DNA of 64,000 nt from Stenotrophomonas bentonitica (lineage in GTDB: Bacteria > Pseudomonadota > Gammaproteobacteria > Xanthomonadales > Xanthomonadaceae), in contig NZ_JAAZUH010000002.1 of NCBI RefSeq assembly GCF_013185915.1, forward strand, positions 62,001 to 126,000. Direction: 5' to 3'. Numbering within the stretch: position 1 is the first letter of the stretch; the number at the start of each line of letters is the position of its first letter. Shown piece by piece: positions 46,097 to 54,644 of the stretch. A model generated the notes under the pieces. The model did not search any database, was not told the DNA's origin, and was given only the letters and a program-made list of their open reading frames with translations. The position numbers and the translations under genes were made by a program.

Positions 46097-47452
46097 ATGT
46101 TCCAGACCCGTCCACTGCCCGCCACCACCGACCTTCCCGCGTTGCAGCGCGTGGCCCCGCAGCGCTACCCGCTGCTGATGGAGTCCACCGCCAGCAACAG
46201 CGCGCAGGGCCGCTGGGACCTGCTGCTGATGGCCAGCGGCCCGTCGCTGGCGCTGCAGGCCGATGGCGTGGTGCGCGACCACCACGGCAATGCCCACGCC
46301 GGGACCTTCCTGGAGGTGCTGGACCGGCACTGGCAGGCCGCACGCCTGCCGCGCGAGGAGACGGGTCTGCCATTCCGCGGCGGCTGGGCACTGATGCTCG
46401 ACTACGAACTGGCCGGCCAGATTGAAACCGTACTGGCGCTGCACGCGCGCGCCGACGGCCTGCCTTCCGCACTCGCGCTGCGCTGTCCTGCCGCCGTACT
46501 GCACGACCGCGTGCTCGGCGAGTATCACGCCGTATGCGAGACCGGCTGCGAGGCCCTGCTGGACGTGCTGCAGGCCGACCTCGACGCCGCCGCCACGCAG
46601 GCGCCGCTGCCCGCGTGGCAGCCACCGGCGCAGATGGATGAAGACGCACCCACGCGCTTCACCGATGGCGTGCAGCGGGTCATCGACTACCTGCGCGCCG
46701 GCGACGTGTTCCAGGTCAACCTTTCGCGTCGCTGGCTGGCCCGGTTCGATGCCGACCTCTCGCCGCACGCGCTGTACGCCCAGTTGCGCGTGGCCAACCC
46801 GGCACCGTTCGCCGGCCTGTTCATCGCGCAGGGCAGGGCCGTGGTCAGCTCCTCGCCGGAGCGGCTGGTGAGCGTGCACGGCGACGACGTGCAGACGCGA
46901 CCGATCGCCGGCACCCGCCCGCGTTTCGAAGGCGACGATGATGCCGAACGCATCCGCGAACTGGTCGGCCATCCGAAGGAGCGTGCCGAGCACGTGATGC
47001 TGATCGACCTGGAGCGCAACGACCTGGGCCGCATCTGCACCGCCGGCAGCGTGGAAGTGGACGAACTGATGAGCGTGGAAAGCTACGCCCACGTGCACCA
47101 CATCGTGAGCAACGTGCGCGGCCGCCTGCGCGCGGGCGTGACCCCGGGCCAGGTGATTGCGGCGACGTTCCCGGGCGGCACCATCACCGGCTGCCCAAAG
47201 GTGCGCTGCATGCAGATCATCGCCGAGCTGGAACAGACCGCACGCGGCGCCTACACCGGCGCGTTCGGCTGGCTGAACCGCGACGGCGACCTGGACCTGA
47301 ACATCCTGATCCGCACCGCCGAAGTCGCCGGCAATACCGCCGCGTTCCGCACCGGCGCCGGCATCGTGGTCGATTCGGACCCGGCCAAGGAGCTGGACGA
47401 GACCCGTGCCAAGGCCCGTGGCCTGATGCGCGCGCTCGGCCGCCCGGACTGA
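46097..47452 (+). CDS. pabB: Aminodeoxychorismate synthase component I (chorismate-binding)
   Basis: 451 residues of the chorismate-utilising family: DVFQVNLSRRW, VSSSPERLVSV, RPIAGTRPR (Ala271), LIDLERNDLGRI, YAHVHHIVSNV and FPGGTITGCPKVRCMQII. In Escherichia coli PabB the signature is PIKGT with a nucleophilic Lys; here Ala stands there, as in anthranilate synthase TrpE. Location between fabF and mltG replaces the usual pabC and favours a pABA role. N-terminal Trp-binding LLES motif is not obvious. ATG at 46097 starts the family homology. Confidence 0.88.
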   Translation: MFQTRPLPATTDLPALQRVAPQRYPLLMESTASNSAQGRWDLLLMASGPSLALQADGVVRDHHGNAHAGTFLEVLDRHWQAARLPREETGLPFRGGWALMLDYELAGQIETVLALHARADGLPSALALRCPAAVLHDRVLGEYHAVCETGCEALLDVLQADLDAAATQAPLPAWQPPAQMDEDAPTRFTDGVQRVIDYLRAGDVFQVNLSRRWLARFDADLSPHALYAQLRVANPAPFAGLFIAQGRAVVSSSPERLVSVHGDDVQTRPIAGTRPRFEGDDDAERIRELVGHPKERAEHVMLIDLERNDLGRICTAGSVEVDELMSVESYAHVHHIVSNVRGRLRAGVTPGQVIAATFPGGTITGCPKVRCMQIIAELEQTARGAYTGAFGWLNRDGDLDLNILIRTAEVAGNTAAFRTGAGIVVDSDPAKELDETRAKARGLMRALGRPD

Positions 47453-47489
47453 GCCAAGGTATGCTGTTCCCCGCGAAATGATCCACCCG

Positions 47490-47513
47490 GTAGAGCCACG
47501 CCCTGCGTGGCTG
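47490..47513 (+). repeat. SMAG-type REP element
   Basis: GTAG with stem GCCACGC/GCGTGGC between pabB and mltG, only 21 bases before the mltG ATG. Confidence 0.82.
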
Positions 47514-47534
47514 CACCACCCACACGAGGTATGC

Positions 47535-48599
47535 ATGGCAGGCGTAAAACGAGGTTGTCTAACCATCCTGGCGATACTGCTGCTGGGCGCAGCGCTCCTG
47601 GCCGCCGCCGGCGCATGGTTCTGGCACTCCCAGCGTGGCTTCGCCGACGCCCCGATCACCCCGGCGCAGACCAGCGTCGTCATCGCCCCGGGCGACGGCC
47701 TCAGCACCGTCGTGCGCAAGCTGCGCGACGCCGGCGTGGATGAAGGCAACGACACCCAATGGCAGCTGCTCGCGCGCCAGCTCGACGCGGCCGGCAAGCT
47801 CAAGGTGGGCGAGTACGCCCTCGATGCGAAGCTCACCCCGCGCGAACTGCTCACCCGCATGCGCCAGGGCCGCACCCTGCAGCACCGCGTCACCATCGTT
47901 GAAGGCTGGAACATCCGTCAGCTGCGCGCCGCGCTGAAACGCGCCGAACCGCTCATCCACACTACCGATGACCTCGACGATGCCGCACTGATGAAGGCGC
48001 TCGGCTTCCCCGATCAGCATCCTGAAGGCCGCTTCCTGCCGGAAACCTACGTCTACCAGCGTGGCGACAAGGACGTGGACGTGCTCAAGCGCGCCCACGC
48101 CGCGATGGAAAAGGAACTGGCGGCTGCGTGGGAAAGCCGCGCCGACGACCTGCCGCTGAATTCCCCTTATGAACTGCTGATCCTGGCCTCGATCATTGAA
48201 AAGGAAACCGCGCTGCCCAGTGAGCGCCCGCAGATCGCCGGGGTGTTCGCCCGTCGTTTGAAAATGGGCATGCGCCTGCAGACAGACCCCACCGTCATTT
48301 ACGGCATCGGCAGCAGTTACGACGGCAACATCCGCAAGCGCGACCTCACCACCGACACGCCGTACAACACCTATACCCGTGCCGGCCTCACCCCGACGCC
48401 GATCGCCATGCCCGGCCGCGACGCGCTGCAGGCCGCCGCACGCCCGGCCGCGGGCGACGCGCTGTACTTCGTAGCAGTGGGTGACGGCAGCGGCGCGCAT
48501 GTGTTCTCGGCCAACTACACCGATCACACCACAGCCGTGGCCAAGTACCTGCAGCAGCTGCGCCAGCAGCGCGCCCAGCAACAGGTCGCACCGCAATGA
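47535..48599 (+). CDS. mltG: Endolytic murein transglycosylase MltG
   Basis: 354 residues: N-terminal membrane anchor (ILAILLLGAALLAAAGAWFW), LysM-like part, and YceG catalytic domain with Glu222 in LASIIEKETALPSE and later LQTDPTVIYGIG and YNTYTRAGLTPTPI. It cuts nascent glycan strands and sets their length. ATG at 47535 with ACGAGGT upstream. Overlaps tmk by four bases. Confidence 0.95.
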   Translation: MAGVKRGCLTILAILLLGAALLAAAGAWFWHSQRGFADAPITPAQTSVVIAPGDGLSTVVRKLRDAGVDEGNDTQWQLLARQLDAAGKLKVGEYALDAKLTPRELLTRMRQGRTLQHRVTIVEGWNIRQLRAALKRAEPLIHTTDDLDDAALMKALGFPDQHPEGRFLPETYVYQRGDKDVDVLKRAHAAMEKELAAAWESRADDLPLNSPYELLILASIIEKETALPSERPQIAGVFARRLKMGMRLQTDPTVIYGIGSSYDGNIRKRDLTTDTPYNTYTRAGLTPTPIAMPGRDALQAAARPAAGDALYFVAVGDGSGAHVFSANYTDHTTAVAKYLQQLRQQRAQQQVAPQ

Positions 48600-49264
48600 C
48601 TACCGCACTGTGCCGCCACCCGCACTTCATCAGCCTCGAAGGCGGGGAAGGGGCGGGCAAGACCACCGCGCTGAACGCCATCGTGGACGCACTGGCCGCA
48701 CACGGTCACAACGTCCTGGTGACCCGCGAACCCGGCGGTACGCCGGTTGCCGAGCGCCTGCGCTCGATGGTGCTCACCCCCGACGCCGAGATCGCCGGCG
48801 AGACACTCAGCGCCGAAGCCGAACTGCTGCTGGTCTTTGCCGGCCGCGCCCAGCACGTGCGCAGCGTGATCCAGCCGGCCCTGGAGGAGGGCCACTACGT
48901 GCTGACCGACCGCTTCACCGATTCCAGCTACGCCTACCAGGGCGGCGGACGCGGGCTCGACCCGGCGTGGATCGCCGAGCTGGAGCGCCGCGCCGTGGGC
49001 CTGCAGCCGGGCCTGACCCTGCTGCTGGACGTGGACGTCGCAGTGGGGCGCGCCCGTGCCAGCGGCCGCGAGGAAGGCCCGGACCGGATCGAGCGCGAGC
49101 AGGACGATTTCTTCCAGCGCGTGCGCGCGGTGTTCCGCAAGCGCGCGGCGGCCGAGCCCGAGCGCTTCCGGCTCATCGATGCCAGCCAGGACCAGGCCGG
49201 CGTGGCCACCCAGGTCGTGACGGCCATCAATGCGTACCTCGGCAAGGAGGGTGGCAATGGCTGA
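48596..49264 (+). CDS. tmk: Thymidylate kinase
   Basis: 222 residues; P-loop GGEGAGKT (16-23), TREPGGTP, DRFTDSSYAYQGGGRGL and a lid region with DRIEREQDDFFQRVR. Phosphorylates dTMP to dTDP. Overlaps both neighbours (four bases with mltG, eight with holB), so tightly coupled. Confidence 0.97.
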   Translation: MTTALCRHPHFISLEGGEGAGKTTALNAIVDALAAHGHNVLVTREPGGTPVAERLRSMVLTPDAEIAGETLSAEAELLLVFAGRAQHVRSVIQPALEEGHYVLTDRFTDSSYAYQGGGRGLDPAWIAELERRAVGLQPGLTLLLDVDVAVGRARASGREEGPDRIEREQDDFFQRVRAVFRKRAAAEPERFRLIDASQDQAGVATQVVTAINAYLGKEGGNG

Positions 49265-50213
49265 GTTCTCCCCGTGGCAGCAGCGCGCCTATGACCAGAC
49301 CATCGCCGCGCTCGACGCCGGCCGGCTCGGCCACGGCCTGCTGATCTGCGGCCCTGCCGGGCTGGGCAAGCGCGAGGTGGCGCTGCGCATGGCCACCCAC
49401 GTGCTGACCCGTGGCGAGCCGGCCGCGGCCAAGCGCAGTGCCCAGCTGATCGCCGCCGGGACCCACCCGGACCTGCAGCTGGTCTCGTTCATTCCCAACA
49501 AGTCCGGCGACAAGCTGCGCACCGAGATCGTGATCGAACAGGTCCGCGAGATCTCGCAGAAGCTTGCGCTCACCCCGCAGTACGGCATCGCCCAGGTGGT
49601 GGTGGTGGACCCGGCCGACGCAATCAACCGCGCCGCCTGCAACGCCCTGCTCAAGACCCTGGAAGAGCCGCAGCCCGGCCGCTACCTGTGGCTGATCAGC
49701 AGCGACCCGGCGCGCCTGCCCGCCACCGTGCGCAGCCGCTGCCAGCGGCTGGAGTTCAAGCTGCCGCCGCGCGAGGAAAGCCTGGCCTGGCTGCAGGCCC
49801 AGGGCCACAGCGAGGCCAGCGCCCGTGAAGCGCTGGATGCCGCACGTGGGCATCCAGGGCTGGCCGACGACTGGCTGCGCAACGACGGCCTGGCCCTGCG
49901 CCGGCAGGTGGCCAGCGACCTGGAGGCGCTGGTGGCCGGGCGCTCCGGCGCGGTGGAACTGGCCCAGCGCTGGACCGCCGACGACCATGCGGCGCTGCGG
50001 CTGCGCCATGCTGCCGATCTCGCATTGGCCCAGGCCACCGGCGGTGGCTTGACCGATCCGGAACGATTGCACAAGCTGGGCGCCTGGTTCGACGCCGCCA
50101 ACCGTACCCGCGATCTGTTGCGCACCACCGTGCGCGCCGACCTGGCGGTGGTGGAATTGTTGTTGGCCTGGAACAAGGTCAACGAGCGGCACGCAAAGGG
50201 GAATAGAGCATGA
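49257..50213 (+). CDS. holB: DNA polymerase III delta-prime subunit
   Basis: 318 residues of AAA+-like clamp-loader fold: GPAGLGKREVALRMA replaces the P-loop (delta-prime does not hydrolyse ATP), CNALLKTLEEP and VRSRCQRLEFKLP are diagnostic. The zinc-module cysteines of Escherichia coli delta-prime are missing. ATG at 49257 has AAGGAGG eight bases upstream. Overlaps pilZ by four bases. Confidence 0.94.
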   Translation: MAEFSPWQQRAYDQTIAALDAGRLGHGLLICGPAGLGKREVALRMATHVLTRGEPAAAKRSAQLIAAGTHPDLQLVSFIPNKSGDKLRTEIVIEQVREISQKLALTPQYGIAQVVVVDPADAINRAACNALLKTLEEPQPGRYLWLISSDPARLPATVRSRCQRLEFKLPPREESLAWLQAQGHSEASAREALDAARGHPGLADDWLRNDGLALRRQVASDLEALVAGRSGAVELAQRWTADDHAALRLRHAADLALAQATGGGLTDPERLHKLGAWFDAANRTRDLLRTTVRADLAVVELLLAWNKVNERHAKGNRA

Positions 50214-50563
50214 GCGCCACCAACGCCCGCCAGGGCATCCTGTCGCTGGCCGTCAAGGACAAAGCCGCGCTGTACAGCGCCTACATGCCGTTCGTGAAGA
50301 ACGGCGGCATCTTCGTGCCCACGCCCAAGCGTTACTTCCTGGGCGACGAGGTGTTCCTGTTGCTGACCCTGCCGGACTCCAGCGAGCGCCTGCCGGTGGC
50401 CGGCAAAGTGGTCTGGGTGACCCCCGCAGGCGCGCAGGGCAACCGCGCGGCGGGCATCGGCGTGCAGCTGGCCGACGGCCAGGAAGGTGAGAACGTGCGC
50501 AACAAGATCGAGACCGCGCTGGCCGGCACCCTGAACTCGGACAAGCCCACGCACACGATGTGA
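50210..50563 (+). CDS. pilZ: Type IV pilus assembly protein PilZ
   Basis: 117-residue PilZ domain protein. The c-di-GMP signatures RxxxR and D/NxSxxG are not present (the latter position reads NGGIFV), which matches the non-binding PilZ type of Pseudomonas PilZ and Xanthomonas XC1028. These work with PilB and FimX in pilus extension. Encoded after holB as in other pilus-bearing gammaproteobacteria. Confidence 0.92.
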   Translation: MSATNARQGILSLAVKDKAALYSAYMPFVKNGGIFVPTPKRYFLGDEVFLLLTLPDSSERLPVAGKVVWVTPAGAQGNRAAGIGVQLADGQEGENVRNKIETALAGTLNSDKPTHTM

Positions 50564-50582
50564 AGAAATTCTTCGAAACCCG

Positions 50583-50610
50583 TTGACGTGAAAAAATGCT
50601 GCCCTATAAT
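50583..50610 (+). promoter_or_regulatory. Strong sigma-70 promoter of tRNA-Val(CAC)
   Basis: TTGACG, 16-base spacer, consensus TATAAT; 18 bases before the tRNA. Confidence 0.8.
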
Positions 50611-50628
50611 GAGCAGCTCAGCAGCATT

Positions 50629-50703
50629 GGGCGGTTAGCTCAGCGGTAGAGCATCGCCTTCACACGGCGAGGGTCGCAGGTTCGAAACCTGCACCGCCCA
50701 CCA
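50629..50703 (+). tRNA. tRNA-Val(CAC)
   Basis: 75 bases; acceptor GGGCGGT/ACCGCCC, anticodon CAC in loop TTCACAC, encoded CCA. Confidence 0.96.
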
Positions 50704-50716
50704 CGATTCAAACAAG

Positions 50717-50743
50717 AAAGCCTCCGGAAACGGGGGCTTTTTT
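50717..50743 (+). terminator. Terminator of tRNA-Val(CAC)
   Basis: AAAGCCTCCG-GAAA-CGGGGGCTTT followed by T-run; then TGGGCGGTGC (50749-50758), a 10-base inverted copy of the tRNA end. Confidence 0.88.
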
Positions 50744-50869
50744 GCGTCTGGGCGGTGCGTGATGCAGGAAGCGCGCAGAAGGTTGCAATGACCAACGGGA
50801 GTTCTGTGCAGGCGCCCCGCAGTGCAGTATCCAGTTCAGGCAACGCACTGACTTTCGAAGGGAGGCACC

Positions 50870-51958
50870 GTGTTCGGACGCATTGGCAGTCTGTTGGTTC
50901 TTGGGTTCAGCAGCACCATCGCGCTGGCCGCCACGCCGGCATACACACCCAGCTTCCATCCAGACCAGTTGAAGGGCCCGCCGGTGGGGCCTCCCAACCA
51001 GGTGCTTGTACTGGGCTCGCCCCATCTGTCGGTGCTGCCCAAGACGTTTGCGCCCGATCAGTTGGAGCCAGTCTTGTCGCGGTTGGAAGCCTGGAAGCCC
51101 GACGTGATTGCAGTCGAGGCCGTCTCTGGCCTGCAGTGCGATTTCATGCGCCGCAATCCCGCTCGCTATGCCGAAAGCGTCGCAAGCTACTGCGCGGATA
51201 CCGCTCCGGCACACGCGGCGACGGGGCTTGATGTCCCGGCGGCGAATGCCGAGGCCGAGCGGCTGCTGGCATCGTGGCCCGCTTCGCCGAGCGCGGCTGA
51301 CCGTCGGCGGCTGGCCGCGGTATGGCTGGCGGCGGGGGAACGCAACTCCGCAGTGGTGCAGTGGTTGCGCCTGCCCGCGGGCGAACGGACTGCGACCGAT
51401 GGTCTGACGCCGGATCTCGTGGCCTATCTGGACAAGCGTCTCCAGGGGCGTGACGAATCCGTTCTGATTGCCGCAACCCTCGCTGCGCGGCTGGGGCTGG
51501 AGCGGGTCTGGGCGGTAGACGATCACACCGCAGACTCATCCACGCCCAAGGCGCTTGAGAAGGCCTGGGGCGAGGCGATCATGAAGGCGTGGGACAACCC
51601 CTACACCAAGGCGCGAGCCGAGGCAGATGCGGCGCTCGAGGCCAATCTTGGAAAGCCCGGCGCCATGCTGGCGCTGTACCGCAACTACAACGCCCCGGAA
51701 GCCGCGCTGCAGGCTTTCCATAGCGACTTCGGCGCTGCGCTGATGGAACCGTCTCCGCAACATTTCGGACGCGGCTACGTGGGCTACTGGGAAACCCGCA
51801 ACCTGCGCATGGTCGCCAATATCCGCGATGTGCTGGGACAGGCGCCCGGCAAGCGCATGCTGGCCATCGTCGGTGCCTCGCACAAGGGCTACTACGAGGC
51901 CTATCTCAATCAGATGCATGATGTGCAGCTGGTGGATGCCACAGAAGCACTTCGCTGA
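50870..51958 (+). CDS. TraB/GumN-like (DUF5694-type) secreted protein
   Basis: 362 residues. Signal peptide (IGSLLVLGFSSTIALA, cut before ATPAYT). The mature part has VLVLGSPHLSVLP near its start, WKPDVIAVEAVSG and a C-terminal MLAIVGASHKGYYEAYL. The pattern glycine-His near the start, Glu in the middle and G-x-x-H at the end is that of the TraB/PrgY/GumN hydrolase-like clan. Function unknown. GTG start at 50870 with GAAGGGAGG seven bases upstream. Confidence 0.75.
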   Translation: MFGRIGSLLVLGFSSTIALAATPAYTPSFHPDQLKGPPVGPPNQVLVLGSPHLSVLPKTFAPDQLEPVLSRLEAWKPDVIAVEAVSGLQCDFMRRNPARYAESVASYCADTAPAHAATGLDVPAANAEAERLLASWPASPSAADRRRLAAVWLAAGERNSAVVQWLRLPAGERTATDGLTPDLVAYLDKRLQGRDESVLIAATLAARLGLERVWAVDDHTADSSTPKALEKAWGEAIMKAWDNPYTKARAEADAALEANLGKPGAMLALYRNYNAPEAALQAFHSDFGAALMEPSPQHFGRGYVGYWETRNLRMVANIRDVLGQAPGKRMLAIVGASHKGYYEAYLNQMHDVQLVDATEALR

Positions 51959-52096
51959 AGGCGGGGGCCAGATGCGACACGGCGTTAGGTAGGGCCAATT
52001 AAACTTTCAGAAATCGAAGAAAGAAACGATTTCCCCTTACTCCTTGCATGCTGCAGTGTGTCTCTCGAAATCTGGCAACGTCGATGAGAGAGTTCC

Positions 52097-52588
52097 ATGT
52101 GCAGCATTTCAGGGCCGGAAGACACCTACAGGAAGCTGGTCCAGCAGACAGAGGGAAACTGGCTGCGCGGTCTCATCGCGTTTGCAATACTGGAGGAGCA
52201 GGAAGTCGAATGGATGCGACACATGGAGTCCACATCTGGCGCACTTCCAACAGGCGACCAGGTAAGACGCTGGTACCAGCATCAACCTGAGTCCGCGCTG
52301 CGTCGCGTTCAGGGCGCGGCAGAAGTGGTGCTGAACGAATACAGCGGCGCTCTCACGGAGTCGATTGAGAAAGGCTATCGAAAGGAAGTTATCGATAGGG
52401 TTGTTCTTTCGACGATTCGGTCCAGCAAAAAGTTCTGGCCGACGTTCATCGCCAACGTCGCCGCAGGGTGTGTGGCCGCGTTGCTATTTTCTTCATTGCT
52501 GGTGCTTTTGACGATAATCGTATTTCGCGATCCGTCCCCCATAGCGATGATCAGGCAGGTCCAGGAGATCTACGATGGCAAGCAATAG
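52097..52588 (+). CDS. Uncharacterised protein with C-terminal membrane segment
   Basis: 163 residues. A soluble, charged, mostly helical N-terminal part (about 1-110, with WLRGLIAFAILEEQEVEWMRHM) is followed by one or two closely spaced membrane spans (about 113-143, FIANVAAGCVAALLFSSLLV) and a short tail. No family recognised. ATG with GAGAGAG eight bases upstream. It overlaps the next gene by 14 bases, so the two are coupled. Upstream DNA (51960-52096) is less GC-rich than average. Confidence 0.6.
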   Translation: MCSISGPEDTYRKLVQQTEGNWLRGLIAFAILEEQEVEWMRHMESTSGALPTGDQVRRWYQHQPESALRRVQGAAEVVLNEYSGALTESIEKGYRKEVIDRVVLSTIRSSKKFWPTFIANVAAGCVAALLFSSLLVLLTIIVFRDPSPIAMIRQVQEIYDGKQ

Positions 52589-52814
52589 AATTGCGGAACT
52601 TGTAGCTGCGGCTGCAGCCGAACTGCTCAACGACCCATCCAGAAGCAAAGCGGCGATGACGGCCGCAGGGCTGGACATTACGCAGCGACGCACGATCACG
52701 GAGGACACGCCTGTGGTCCGGGCGGCGATCTTCCGGATTCTGCGGGATCCTGCAAGAAGCAAGGCGGCCATGACAAAGGCCGGACTCACCTTGACGGGTC
52801 GTCCCAAGAGCTGA
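52575..52814 (+). CDS. Small protein with internal duplication, unknown function
   Basis: 79 residues built from two copies of a unit about 38 residues apart: LLNDPSRSKAAMTAAGL (17-33) and ILRDPARSKAAMTKAGL (55-71). Each looks like a helix plus turn with a basic centre (RSKAAMT), perhaps nucleic-acid or partner binding. Alanine-rich helix at the start. Begins inside the end of the previous gene; AGGAG is seven to ten bases before the ATG. Confidence 0.6.
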   Translation: MASNRIAELVAAAAAELLNDPSRSKAAMTAAGLDITQRRTITEDTPVVRAAIFRILRDPARSKAAMTKAGLTLTGRPKS

Positions 52815-52930
52815 GCCGTTCCAGCGGACGCAACTTCCTGGATGGCTGGCGCGAACGGTCGCGCCCTGTATTGCGAACAGTCCTGCTTCACAGCATCATC
52901 GGCCGAACGATTGAGCAGGTGAGCCCTGAC

Positions 52931-53929
52931 GTGCGACGCGGAAATGGACGTTCCTTCGTACCCGGCCGGATATGTGCCTGGATGATGTTGGCCCTGGTCC
53001 CTGCGATGGCAGGTGCTGGCAACGCCGTCCTGGAGGACCATCTCCAGGTACTGCGTGTAGATGGCAGCCCACTGCAGGTCTATCTGCAGCGCCCATCCAC
53101 ACCGGACAAAGTGCCGCTGCTGGTCTACATCGACGGCTCCCTGTGCATTCCTTCGACCTACAACCAGAGCGTGGCATGGTTGCAGGGCCGGTTGCAGGGT
53201 AAGTCTCTATTTGCCTTGGCGGTGATCGAGAAGCCGGGCCCGACGGATCCGTCTCTCAACAAGGACGGAGACATCGAAATCGGGTCGGATTTCAGGTGCA
53301 GCGAGGAGTTTCGTCGGTACTACACCATCGAGCAGCGGGTGCTGGACCACCTGCGCGTGCTGCAGCATCTGGATCGAAACGCCCCGTGGTGGAACGGCGA
53401 GCTGCTGGTCTGGGGTTTCTCGGATGGCGGCCGTATTGGCGCGCAACTGGCCGCCTACTACCCGAAGACCCGCTCGGTCGCGCTGGTGGGATTCGGCGGT
53501 GGAACCACCATGGCCGATTCCATGGAGGCGATGATGTGCGCTGCGTCCGAAAAGCGGGCCGAGTGCCAGGCGACCACGCGAGCCCAGATGGACGAGATAC
53601 GCAAGACGCCGGTGCCTACCCGAGACTGGATGGGGGAGTCCAACACCTACGCTGCGTGGGCGAGCCGCCTCGATGCCGTTGAAGCAAACGTGTTGCGCGA
53701 TCTGGACGCCCCGCTGCTGGTGGTGCACGGTGAACGCGACGGCTCGGTGCCCGTGGCGTCAGCGCGGAGACTCGCCGAGCTGATGCAGGGTTCAGGCGTG
53801 GCCTTCCGGTACCTGGAGGTTGCGGCAATGCGCCACAGCCTTTGGGGGACGGCCACGGAGCAGGAAAGCGAAGCGCTGCACGAGGAAGTACTGGCTTGGC
53901 TGATCGGAGGCGCGGACGCAGCGGGTTGA
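52931..53929 (+). CDS. Secreted alpha/beta hydrolase
   Basis: 332 residues. Signal peptide after a basic start (VRRGNGRSFVPGRICAWMMLALVPAMAGAGNA is shown only as position 1-32). Nucleophile Ser164 in GFSDGG, acid Asp in VHGERDGSVP and His in AAMRHSLWG complete the triad; WNGELLVWGFSDGGRIGAQLA is the nucleophile elbow context. A Cys pair (GSLCIPS, FRCSEEF) may form a disulfide. Esterase or peptidase; substrate unknown. GTG at 52931 is chosen for AGGTGAG seven bases upstream; GTG 52919 and TTG 52871 are alternatives. Confidence 0.78.
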   Translation: MRRGNGRSFVPGRICAWMMLALVPAMAGAGNAVLEDHLQVLRVDGSPLQVYLQRPSTPDKVPLLVYIDGSLCIPSTYNQSVAWLQGRLQGKSLFALAVIEKPGPTDPSLNKDGDIEIGSDFRCSEEFRRYYTIEQRVLDHLRVLQHLDRNAPWWNGELLVWGFSDGGRIGAQLAAYYPKTRSVALVGFGGGTTMADSMEAMMCAASEKRAECQATTRAQMDEIRKTPVPTRDWMGESNTYAAWASRLDAVEANVLRDLDAPLLVVHGERDGSVPVASARRLAELMQGSGVAFRYLEVAAMRHSLWGTATEQESEALHEEVLAWLIGGADAAG

Positions 53930-53960
53930 CACGGCCCGTACGAGTTGGGAGATTCGCGCC

Positions 53961-54629
53961 ATGGACCTGATCCGCCTGCTGCGCTCCCTCGAAGAATTCC
54001 TGTACGAGCTGGTCGGCTGGCTGGTGTTCTATCCGCGTACGTTCTGGCGGATCATCTGTCGCCCCGCGCAGATGGCGATCTACACCCGGGAAGAGTTGGG
54101 CAAGCCGCTGGAGGCGCGGTTCCAGGCCACCATCAGCCCGGTGTTGATGCTGATCCTCACCGTCGCCCTGGCCCATGCGATGGAACTGGCCTCGCGCGCA
54201 TCGATGCCCGCCCTGCAGTCGCCGGTGGGCCGCATCCTGTTCGGCAGCGAGGAAGGCATCATGCTGACCCGCTCGGCGATCTTCTGCGTGTACGCGCTGG
54301 GCGCCGCGCTGGGAACCTTGCGGCAGCAGAATATTCCGGTGACTCGCGAAACGCTGCGCGAGCCGTTTTCCATCCAGGCGTTCCTGGCCTGCCCGTTCGT
54401 GCTGGCGCTGGCGTTGGGCGAGCTGCTGCTGCGCTGGCCGGGCCATGCGTGGGTGGCGCCGGGGCTGGCGGTCCACGCGGTTGGCGTCCTCTGGTATCTG
54501 TGGGCGCGCGCTGCAGCCTATCGCGCGTTGAACACCGCGAGCTGGGCGAAGGCGTTCGGGCTGGTGCTGGGCTCGTTCGTGGTCACCACGGCCGTCGTGC
54601 TGGCGGTGGCGATGCTGGTGCTGGTGTAA
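53961..54629 (+). CDS. Uncharacterised polytopic membrane protein
   Basis: 222 residues with five likely membrane spans (about 18-34, 58-76, 105-122, 138-155, 163-182 and a last near 200-222). N-terminal motif YPRTFWRIICRPAQMAIYTREEL is amphipathic and positively charged, as in permease-like proteins. No family recognised. ATG 32 bases after the hydrolase stop, probably the same transcript. Confidence 0.7.
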   Translation: MDLIRLLRSLEEFLYELVGWLVFYPRTFWRIICRPAQMAIYTREELGKPLEARFQATISPVLMLILTVALAHAMELASRASMPALQSPVGRILFGSEEGIMLTRSAIFCVYALGAALGTLRQQNIPVTRETLREPFSIQAFLACPFVLALALGELLLRWPGHAWVAPGLAVHAVGVLWYLWARAAAYRALNTASWAKAFGLVLGSFVVTTAVVLAVAMLVLV

Positions 54630-54644
54630 CCGGCTGGCGCGGTC

